Source: Mycobacterium sp.
GTDB lineage: Bacteria > Actinomycetota > Actinomycetes > Mycobacteriales > Mycobacteriaceae
Direction: 5' to 3'
Length of the DNA: 64,000 nucleotides
NCBI GenBank assembly: GCA_016197405.1
Contig: JACPVR010000013.1
Coordinates: 248,001 to 312,000 of the forward strand
Under the pieces are notes generated by a model. It saw nothing but the letters and a program-made list of their open reading frames with translations, was not told the DNA's origin and did not search any database. Positions 8,396 to 14,995 of this stretch are shown in pieces. How positions within the stretch are numbered: the first letter of the stretch is position 1; the number at the start of each line of letters is the position of its first letter. A program made the position numbers and the translations under genes.

Positions 8396-9330
8396 CCAGG
8401 CTCAACGCCAATGCCGAGGACTACCTCCGGACGCTCGGGATCGAACCGCCGCCGCCGATCACCCCCGACATGCCGCCCGAGGTGCAGTCGTGGATCGAGA
8501 TGGTGACCTCAGCGCTCGTCGCTGCCTCCAACATGGGCGACCCGGCAGACATGGCAGAGGCCGAGAAAGGTCACGCCGAACGCACGGGCCTGGCCACCGA
8601 CGCGGCCACCAAATTCCCCGCCAACGATCAACAGCAGGCCGCAGGCATGGACCAGATGGCCCAACAGCTGCCGCAGATGGCCAGCAGCCTGGCGGGTGGG
8701 GTTGCAGGTGCACTGGGCGGCGCACTGCAGCCGCTGATGCAGATTCCCCAGCAGCTCGCGCAGACCGGCCAGCAGCTGTTGCAGAGCGGAATGAGCGCCA
8801 TGCAGCAGTCCGGTGCCGGCGAACTCTCGCCGGATTCTTTCGCCGGCGACGCACTCGCCAGCGACTTCGGTGGCGCGGGCGGCGGCGGCGCGGGTGATAT
8901 CGGTGCAGGTGGCGGCGGGGGCGGCGGTGTCGGTGCGGGCACTTCGCCCATGGCGATGCTCGGACCCGCGGCGACTCCGTCGGCCACGACCACGCCGATG
9001 GCGGGACGGGCCGCACCACCCATCGCGCCGGCGACGGCTGCACCGGCACCTACCACCACCGGCGGCATGGGCGGTATGCCGATGATGCCGCACGGCGGTA
9101 TGGGCGGCGGCGGCGAATCGAAGGACAACAAGGCCGCCACCAAACGCGTCTCGGTGCCCGCCGTCAAGAACGGCGCCCCCGTTCAGGGGCGTGTCACGGC
9201 TCCCCCGCCTGCCCCGGTGGTGACGAAGACCGCCGACGCCAAACAGGCCGCGTCACGGCGCCGGATCGTGGTGCCGGTGGACAGAAGCAGCGAGCGCCCC
9301 GACCGCACGGACGACCGCAACGACGGGTGA
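8392..9330 (+). CDS. Gly/Ala/Pro-rich protein, Rv2083-like
   Basis: A 312-aa protein. Residues 1-90 are helical and acidic; residues 75-140 carry Gln-rich amphipathic helices (QQQAAGMDQMAQQLPQM); then come a poly-Gly stretch (GGGGGGGVG near residue 180), a Pro/Ala/Met-rich region and a basic C-terminal segment (AASRRRIVVPVD). Size and partner match my memory of Rv2083 (314 aa) next to Rv2082. ATG at 8392 overlaps the previous stop (ATGA). The disordered, helix-first layout fits a type VII substrate or its partner; no enzymatic motif is visible. Confidence 0.65.
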   Translation: MTRLNANAEDYLRTLGIEPPPPITPDMPPEVQSWIEMVTSALVAASNMGDPADMAEAEKGHAERTGLATDAATKFPANDQQQAAGMDQMAQQLPQMASSLAGGVAGALGGALQPLMQIPQQLAQTGQQLLQSGMSAMQQSGAGELSPDSFAGDALASDFGGAGGGGAGDIGAGGGGGGGVGAGTSPMAMLGPAATPSATTTPMAGRAAPPIAPATAAPAPTTTGGMGGMPMMPHGGMGGGGESKDNKAATKRVSVPAVKNGAPVQGRVTAPPPAPVVTKTADAKQAASRRRIVVPVDRSSERPDRTDDRNDG

Positions 9331-9370
9331 GCCGGCCGGCCTCAGCGCGGCCTTGGCTACGTTGGAGGAC

Positions 9371-10861
9371 ATGACTCGCTTGCCGTGGAGGCGCCCCCAA
9401 GGGATCCGACAGATCACCAAGGGTTTGGGCACCCTCGACCGGGAGGTGTTCGAGGCGATCGCCGAGTCGCCGACGCCGCTGCTCGACACCGTGATGCCGC
9501 CGCTCACCCGGGCCGCCGATCACTCCAAGCTCTGGTTCGCCGTCGCGGCCGCACTGGCCGCATCTGGTAACCCGAAAGCCAGCCGCGGCGCGGCTCGTGG
9601 TCTCGCGTCGCTGGCGGTGACGAGCTTGGTCACCAACCAGTTCGCGAAGCGGTTGTGGAAACGGCCACGACCACTGCGTACCTCGGTACCGCTGCCGCGC
9701 CAGATCCGCCGTTTCCCGACGTCCAATTCACTTCCGTCGGGACATTCGGCCAGCGCCGCCGCATTCGCGGTCGGCGTGGGATTGGAAAGCCCGCCGCTGG
9801 GCTTCGGACTCGCGCTGCTGGCAGGTCTCGTCGGACTGTCGCGGGTGGCGACGGGCGCGCACTATCCCGGCGATGTGGTCGCCGGATTCGGTATCGGCGC
9901 AGGCATCGCGGTATTGGGCGGACGCCTGGTCCCGCCGGTTGTCGAGACGAAACTGCCGTCCAATGAACCACTTCGGATCGACACCCCACCGCGGCCCGAT
10001 GGCCAGGGCGTCGTCCTGGTGGTCAATCCGGCATCGGGCAGTGGCACCGGTGCCCGCGTCATCGACGAAGTGCGGGAAGCACTTCCGCGAACCGAGATCG
10101 TTGAACTGACATCGGACGACGACCCGGAAGCGGTGCTGCGCTCAGCGGCGGAGCGGGCCGAGGTGCTGGCGATCGCCGGTGGTGACGGCACGGTGTCCAC
10201 CGCGGCCGCGGTGGCCGTCGACGCGAAGCTGCCACTCGCGGTCTTCCCCGGCGGGACCTTCAACCATTTCGCCAAGGACATCGGTTGCGAGACCGTGGCC
10301 AAGACCGTGGCCGCGATCCGTGCGGGCACGGTGTCCTGCGTGGATCTGGTGCGCCTCAACGAGGAACGCACCGTCATCAACACCGCGAGTGTCGGCGCGT
10401 ACCCGATGTTCGTGCACACCCGCGAGAAACTCGAACACAAGATCGGCAAGCCGCTCGCCGGCGTCTACGCGATGCTGCACACCCTGCGCCACGGCCAGCC
10501 GGTACGCATCAGCTACGACAACAAGACTCTGCTGACATCGCTGTTCTTCCTTGGCAACTCCGTTTACCTGCCCTCCGGTTTCGCGCCGTCGCGGCGCACC
10601 CGGATGGACGACGGACTCCTCGACGTGCGCATCCTGGAGACGGGACGACGGTTGGCCAAGATCCGGATTCTCGGCGCACTGGCGCTGGGCCGTCTGGAAC
10701 GCAGCCCCTTGTATCACGAGATCCAGGCGCCGGAGTTCCGGTTCACCGCTGTCGACGGACCTACGCCGATCGCGCGCGACGGTGAGATCGGCGACGAGTA
10801 CGAGTCGGCGAGTTTCAGTGCGCTGTACCGGGTGTTGCCGGTGTTTCGCCCCGCGCCTTGA
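9371..10861 (+). CDS. PAP2 phosphatase / diacylglycerol kinase-like fusion protein
   Basis: A 496-aa two-domain protein. Residues about 20-190 are a membrane PAP2 lipid phosphatase with all three motifs (KRLWKRPRP, PSGHS, SRVATGAHYPGDV). Residues about 215-490 are a diacylglycerol-kinase catalytic fold with NPASGSG and the ATP-binding GGDGT. It probably acts on lipid phosphates at the membrane; opposing kinase and phosphatase halves suggest lipid turnover or transfer. ATG at 9371 is chosen because TACGTT (9358-9363) precedes it by 7 nt (leaderless); TTG at 9353 is an alternative. Its 3' end overlaps the convergent PAP2 gene by 47 bp. Confidence 0.85.
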   Translation: MTRLPWRRPQGIRQITKGLGTLDREVFEAIAESPTPLLDTVMPPLTRAADHSKLWFAVAAALAASGNPKASRGAARGLASLAVTSLVTNQFAKRLWKRPRPLRTSVPLPRQIRRFPTSNSLPSGHSASAAAFAVGVGLESPPLGFGLALLAGLVGLSRVATGAHYPGDVVAGFGIGAGIAVLGGRLVPPVVETKLPSNEPLRIDTPPRPDGQGVVLVVNPASGSGTGARVIDEVREALPRTEIVELTSDDDPEAVLRSAAERAEVLAIAGGDGTVSTAAAVAVDAKLPLAVFPGGTFNHFAKDIGCETVAKTVAAIRAGTVSCVDLVRLNEERTVINTASVGAYPMFVHTREKLEHKIGKPLAGVYAMLHTLRHGQPVRISYDNKTLLTSLFFLGNSVYLPSGFAPSRRTRMDDGLLDVRILETGRRLAKIRILGALALGRLERSPLYHEIQAPEFRFTAVDGPTPIARDGEIGDEYESASFSALYRVLPVFRPAP

Positions 10862-11483
10862 TCTGGGTCAATGGCAGCGGCTTCATGATCGCGTAGAACA
10901 CGACGTAGTAGAGGTAGCCGAGCGCCCAGCCGGCCAGCACGTCGGATGGGTTGTGCACGTTGAGTATCACCCGCCCGATGCCGATCGCGACGACGATCAC
11001 GGCGCCGAGCACCACCAGCACCCGCCGCCATTGCGGACTCACCAGCGGCAGTGTCACGGTCAGCAGCGCGAGCACGCTCAGCGATACTCCCAGCGCATGT
11101 CCTGACGGGAACGAAGTACCCGCGGCATGCACCATCGCCGATGCCGGCCGCGGCCGTTGGGCGAGCAGTTTGGCCACCACCAGGACCAATGCGCTCAATT
11201 CGACTGTCAGCAATAGAAATAGCGCGGCGCGTAAATATCGGCGGTTGAGCAGTACCACGATCACGACCAGCCCGATTGTGCGAAACACCAGCGGCCCGAA
11301 CACATCGCAGAACACTTCCCAGGACCGCACCCAGGTCGGATTTCCGATGGCGGGCCGGGCGCACACATCGAGCAGCCAGGTGTCCATTGCGGTGAGCCAG
11401 GACCATCCCTGGGTCCAGCCGATCCACAAGACCGCATAGAGCAGTGCGGCCGCAGCCGCCGACACCATTGTCCGGCGCTTCAT
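10815..11483 (-). CDS. PAP2 family membrane phosphatase, Rv0308-like
   Basis: A 222-aa integral membrane protein with about six hydrophobic helices and the three PAP2 motifs: KLLAQRPRP, SFPSGHA, GRVILNVHNPSDV. The family removes phosphate from lipid phosphates such as phosphatidic acid or polyprenyl diphosphate at the outer membrane face. Start ATG at complement 11483-11481 (MKRRTM) gives a normal positively charged N-terminus. It converges on and overlaps the PAP2/kinase fusion gene. From memory M. tuberculosis Rv0308 is the counterpart. Confidence 0.85.
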   Translation of the reverse strand: MKRRTMVSAAAAALLYAVLWIGWTQGWSWLTAMDTWLLDVCARPAIGNPTWVRSWEVFCDVFGPLVFRTIGLVVIVVLLNRRYLRAALFLLLTVELSALVLVVAKLLAQRPRPASAMVHAAGTSFPSGHALGVSLSVLALLTVTLPLVSPQWRRVLVVLGAVIVVAIGIGRVILNVHNPSDVLAGWALGYLYYVVFYAIMKPLPLTQIKARGETPATPGTAH

Positions 11484-11532
11484 GGGTCCCAGATAACCAC
11501 ACCCCGCAGCAAAGGTGATCGACCACACTCAA

Positions 11533-11550
11533 TATACCCTGCGGGGTATA
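11533..11550. promoter_or_regulatory. CsoR/CstR-type operator palindrome upstream of yeeE-like gene
   Basis: TATACCCTGCGGGGTATA is a perfect 7-bp inverted repeat (TATACCC/GGGTATA) with a 4-bp centre. ATACCC...GGGTAT is the arrangement bound by DUF156 regulators of the persulfide (CstR) and copper (CsoR) type. It lies just upstream of the likely -10 hexamer TATTAT, a repressor position. No DUF156 gene is present in this window. Confidence 0.6.
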
Positions 11551-11551
11551 G

Positions 11552-11557
11552 TATTAT
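11552..11557 (+). promoter_or_regulatory. -10 hexamer TATTAT of leaderless transcript
   Basis: TATTAT ends 6 nt before an ATG at 11564, so a transcript starting at +7 would begin with that ATG. The CsoR/CstR-like palindrome ends 2 bp upstream. Confidence 0.45.
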
Positions 11558-11563
11558 TTCGCT

Positions 11564-11590
11564 ATGACGAGCGAGCTGATTCGATGTTGA
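11564..11590 (+). CDS. tiny leaderless upstream ORF (8 codons, Cys before stop)
   Basis: The ORF encodes MTSELIRC. Its TGT-TGA end overlaps the ATG of the YeeE/YedE gene (ATGTTGA), in a different frame. Its own ATG sits where a leaderless mRNA from the TATTAT promoter would start, and the downstream gene has no Shine-Dalgarno. Mycobacteria are known to use leaderless Cys-containing upstream ORFs for cysteine-responsive attenuation, usually with several Cys codons; here there is one, at the last position. Regulation of a sulfur transporter by coupling or Cys-codon stalling is inference. Confidence 0.45.
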   Translation: MTSELIRC

Positions 11591-12846
11591 GCGTCACGGC
11601 GCCGCTGGGTATCGGCCTGCTGGTCGGTATCGGATTCGGAATGCTCGCGTCACTGTGGGGTATCGGCAACCCCGAAACCATCATCCGCACCGCCCGACTC
11701 GTCGACCGTCTGCTCCTGGGCTGTTTCCTCTTCGTCACCGCATTGGGCGCAGTCTTGCTGTACGGCCTCTACGCTTTCGGAATCTCGATGCACTTCTCGC
11801 CGAAGCCCACCTACATCTACGGCGTTGCGGCAGGCGGCGTGCTGTTCGGTATCGGTTCGGCCATAAGCGGATACTTCCCCGGCACGGCCTTGATCGCGCT
11901 GGGTGAGGGCCGTCGCGATGCGCTGGCGGCGATACCAGGGGGCTTGCTGGGAGCCGCGGCGTGGACCGCACTGTTCGAGACGCCGTTCGGCCGCTGGCTG
12001 GCATCGGCCGCCGATCTCGGCGATATCGTCGCCGGTGGCGACATCAAGCACATATCCGCTCCGACGATGCTGCTCATCGCGGTGATATACGCGGCCGTGG
12101 CACTGGGTCTGCTGTTCTTCCTGCCCCGCTATCGCGGCGGCGACCATTGCTGCCTGCGAGACATCGGCCGCACGACGGCCGACGAACACGATCGCAGGAT
12201 GGCGTCGGACACCGTGGCGTATCTGTACGAAGGCGTACGACCGAGTCCTCGGCCCACCTGGTTCGAGCGAACAACCCGAGAGCAGGTGGCACATCCGGGC
12301 TTCTTCGCCCGTGCCATCAGTGTGATTGCCGTGTTGGTCGCAGTGCTCGTCGTGGCATCGTTGTTCCTACGACAGCAGTTCGGGCAGTCGACCACGTATT
12401 CGTGGGTCGTCGGAGAGCTGTTCATGCCCAGCTTCGCCTACACCCGTCAGGTCGAAAGCAGTATCGGCTGGGAACCGCTGAGCGACCTCGGTGTCCTGGT
12501 GGGTGCCTTCATTGCGGCATATTTCATCAGCCGCCGATTCACCGGCTTTCGGCCGATCGTGCCGCCGTCCTGGCGAAATCGATTCGGTCCGAGCCAGGGC
12601 AAGCGTGCGGCCGCGGTCTTCGGGGGCTCGTTCTTGACCTTGTTCGGCGCCCGGATGGCCGGGGGTTGCACCAGCGGCCACACACTCAGCGGTGGTGTCC
12701 AACTATCCTTGAGCGCATGGGTTTTCACCGCGTCGTTGTTGGCGGCGATGTTCCTGACCGCCCGGCTGATCTATCGCGACACCAGCTGGCTGACCGTTCC
12801 GGAAGCCACCCCTATTGACTGTCACGTCAACAGTCCTGGTTCATAG
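11584..12846 (+). CDS. YeeE/YedE (TsuA-like) sulfur-compound transporter
   Basis: A 420-aa integral membrane protein with about ten hydrophobic segments. GGCTSGHTLSGG near residue 365 is the YeeE/YedE signature Cys motif; the N-terminal half has a weaker version around residues 90-105. The family imports thiosulfate or related sulfur species through conserved Cys residues. A hydrophilic linker with a Cys pair (HCCLRD) joins the halves. ATG at 11584 is chosen because it overlaps the stop of a short upstream ORF and begins the first membrane segment. A CsoR/CstR-type operator upstream supports sulfur-responsive control. Confidence 0.82.
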   Translation: MLSVTAPLGIGLLVGIGFGMLASLWGIGNPETIIRTARLVDRLLLGCFLFVTALGAVLLYGLYAFGISMHFSPKPTYIYGVAAGGVLFGIGSAISGYFPGTALIALGEGRRDALAAIPGGLLGAAAWTALFETPFGRWLASAADLGDIVAGGDIKHISAPTMLLIAVIYAAVALGLLFFLPRYRGGDHCCLRDIGRTTADEHDRRMASDTVAYLYEGVRPSPRPTWFERTTREQVAHPGFFARAISVIAVLVAVLVVASLFLRQQFGQSTTYSWVVGELFMPSFAYTRQVESSIGWEPLSDLGVLVGAFIAAYFISRRFTGFRPIVPPSWRNRFGPSQGKRAAAVFGGSFLTLFGARMAGGCTSGHTLSGGVQLSLSAWVFTASLLAAMFLTARLIYRDTSWLTVPEATPIDCHVNSPGS

Positions 12847-12885
12847 CGGGAACACGTCGGACATTCCGATGAAACATGGCCGCTC

Positions 12886-12891
12886 TACGTT
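12886..12891 (+). promoter_or_regulatory. -10 hexamer TACGTT, leaderless promoter for the NCS1 permease
   Basis: TACGTT ends 6 nt before the ATG at 12898 in the 51-bp gap after the YeeE/YedE gene. No ribosome binding site is visible. Confidence 0.4.
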
Positions 12892-12897
12892 CGCGCA

Positions 12898-14550
12898 ATG
12901 ACGCAGGAGATCAACGGCGACGCGGGGGCTGCGGTCGACCAGGACCAGATGACGGCCACCAAGGAAACCCTGGAGGACTACACGCTGCGGTTCGCGCCGC
13001 GCAGCTACCGCAAGTGGTCGACGCGCGTCGTCGGCATCTCGGCATTGGGTGGCATCGCCTACCTGGCCGATTTCGCGATCGGCGCCAATATCGGTATCTC
13101 CTACGGCACGACGAACGCGCTGTGGGGTATCGCAATTTTCGCGGTCGTCATTTTCGTGACCGGGTTCCCCCTGGCCTATTACGCCGCCCGCTACAACATC
13201 GACCTCGACCTGATAACCCGCGGAAGCGGTTTCGGTTACTACGGCTCGGTGGTCACCAACGTCATCTTCGCGACGTTCACCTTCATCTTCTTCGCGCTCG
13301 AAGGCTCGATCATGGCCCAGGGCCTCAAACTGGGGCTCGGCATACCGCTACCGGTGGGTTACGCGGCTTCGACGCTCATCATCTTCCCCTTGGTCATCTA
13401 TGGCATGAAAGTGCTTTCCACACTGCAGGTCTGGACGACGCCGCTGTGGCTGATCCTGATGGTCGCCCCGTTCGTCTATCTGGTCGTCAGCCATCCGGAG
13501 TCGGTCGGCCAGTTCTTCGCCTACCAGGGCGAAAACGGGGTCACCGGATTCGATCTGGGCTCGACACTGTTGGCCGCCGGTGTCTGTCTGTCCTTGATCG
13601 CGCAGATCGCCGAGCAGATCGACTATCTGCGGTTCATGCCGCCCCGTACCCCGGAGAACTCCCGCAGCTGGTGGACCTGGATGATCCTGGCCGGCCCCGG
13701 CTGGGTGATTTTCGGTGCCATCAAACAGATTGTCGGGCTGTTCCTGGCCGTCTACCTGTTCGCCAATGTCGCCGACGGCGCAGGTATCGCCAACCAGCCG
13801 GTACATCAGTTCCTGGAGATCTACCAGAACTTCCTGCCGCCGTGGCTGGCCATGACGCTGGCTGTGGTGTTGGTGGTCATCAGTCAGATAAAGATCAACG
13901 TGACGAACGCCTACTCGGGTTCGTTGGCGTGGACCAACTCCTACACCCGGATCACCAAGCACTACCCGGGACGGTTGGTGTTCCTGGCGGTGAACCTGAT
14001 CATCGCGCTGATCCTGATGGAAGCCAACATGTTCGACTTCCTCAACACGATCCTCGGGTTCTATGCCAACTGCGGTATGGCCTGGGTGGTGGTCGTTGCA
14101 TCGGACATCGTCTTCAACAAGTACCTGCTGAAACTGTCACCGATGAAGCCCGAGTTCCGCCGGGGCATGCTGTACGCATTCAACCCCGTCGGCTTCGGGT
14201 CGATGCTGATCGCGGCAGGAGTCTCGATCCTGGCCTTCTTCGGCGGACTGGGCGAGGCCATCCGTCCCTACTCCCCTCTGGTTGCGATCGGCCTGGGCCT
14301 GGTGCTGCCCCCGATCTTCGCGGTCGCAACCAAGGGCAAGTACTACTTGCGGCGCACTGACGACGGCATCGACCTGGCGATGTACGACGAACACGGAAAT
14401 CCGTCGGCCGAGACACTGAATTGCCATGTGTGCCATCACGATTTCGAACGGCCCGACATGATGAAATGCGCGACCCACGACGCCCACGTCTGCTCGTTGT
14501 GCCTGAGCACCGACAAGGTCGCCGATCACGTGCTGCCCGCTCAGCCCTAG
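12898..14550 (+). CDS. NCS1 purine/cytosine permease-like transporter with Cys-rich zinc-finger-like tail
   Basis: A 550-aa membrane protein with about twelve hydrophobic segments between residues 40 and 470, matching the nucleobase:cation symporter-1 family. The substrate is unknown. After the last helix a cytosolic tail (about residues 505-545) carries CHVCHHDF, then KCATHDAHVCSLC: Cys-x2-Cys, a Cys-x4-His pair and Cys-x2-Cys, a B-box or zinc-ribbon-like pattern uncommon in NCS1 proteins. The tail may sense metal or bind a partner. Its stop overlaps by 4 bp the stop of the HNH remnant on the other strand. Confidence 0.8.
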   Translation: MTQEINGDAGAAVDQDQMTATKETLEDYTLRFAPRSYRKWSTRVVGISALGGIAYLADFAIGANIGISYGTTNALWGIAIFAVVIFVTGFPLAYYAARYNIDLDLITRGSGFGYYGSVVTNVIFATFTFIFFALEGSIMAQGLKLGLGIPLPVGYAASTLIIFPLVIYGMKVLSTLQVWTTPLWLILMVAPFVYLVVSHPESVGQFFAYQGENGVTGFDLGSTLLAAGVCLSLIAQIAEQIDYLRFMPPRTPENSRSWWTWMILAGPGWVIFGAIKQIVGLFLAVYLFANVADGAGIANQPVHQFLEIYQNFLPPWLAMTLAVVLVVISQIKINVTNAYSGSLAWTNSYTRITKHYPGRLVFLAVNLIIALILMEANMFDFLNTILGFYANCGMAWVVVVASDIVFNKYLLKLSPMKPEFRRGMLYAFNPVGFGSMLIAAGVSILAFFGGLGEAIRPYSPLVAIGLGLVLPPIFAVATKGKYYLRRTDDGIDLAMYDEHGNPSAETLNCHVCHHDFERPDMMKCATHDAHVCSLCLSTDKVADHVLPAQP

Positions 14551-14833
14551 AAGGGTGGGGGGTCGGCGTCGGAGGCGCGTTGTTGGATGTCGCGCTGGGT
14601 TTGGTGGTGTTGTCGGTTGAGTTCGCGTTCGTAGTCGATGCGGTCTTGGCGGTCCTGGGCGCGGGTGCGGTCGCGGGTGGGCATCCTCAGGCCGCGGTCC
14701 GGGTGATGCGGAATGTCTTCGGGTAGAACCAGTTTGGCGGTGGGTGTCTGTAGTTGGGGGAACAGTAACGCGCCGCCGGGTGTGGTGGTGTAGGTGTGCC
14801 CGGTCGGTGAGGTCCAGATGACGGTGCCGTCGG
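14547..14833 (-). pseudogene. 3' remnant of interrupted DUF222/HNH (13E12-family) gene
   Basis: The minus strand reads in frame from the core repeat (GACGGCACCGTCATC) through WTSPTGHTYTTTPGGALL to a TAG at complement 14549-14547. This is the usual C-terminus of actinobacterial DUF222/HNH endonucleases. It lacks a start and is separated from its N-terminal part (24435-25754) by a 9.6-kb insertion. Joining the parts at the 17-bp core restores a continuous 529-aa frame. Confidence 0.85.
14817..14833 (+). other. attachment core, left end (attL)
   Basis: The 17-bp GATGACGGTGCCGTCGG is identical to 24435-24451. Host DUF222/HNH coding sequence lies to its left and element sequence to its right. Confidence 0.85.
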
Positions 14834-14844
14834 CAAGTGGTGTG

Positions 14845-14854
14845 AGATACAGGT
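14845..14854. repeat. attP arm, inverted copy (AGATACAGGT)
   Basis: AGATACAGGT is the exact reverse complement of ACCTGTATCT at 24419-24428. When the element ends are joined the two arms flank the core symmetrically in a 54-bp site, as in serine-integrase attP sites. Confidence 0.65.
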
Positions 14855-14995
14855 TGATCTGACCTGTTGGGTGCGCATTTCTTACGCTTGCTTTTCACCC
14901 CCTTCCTCTAGGGTCGGGGGCGGACCAAAAAGCGCGCGGGTCGCCGGATCGATGGTCACGCGCGCGGCACCAGACGTGGGGGCACGGAGTGGCAC

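Noticed and set aside
12876..14360. 494-aa plus-strand frame over the NCS1 permease
   Set aside because: Out-of-frame reading of the permease; the permease frame has clear membrane helices and a better start.
14817..14833. tRNA as integration site
   Set aside because: The core is inside a protein gene and no tRNA fold is seen; a serine integrase explains the target.
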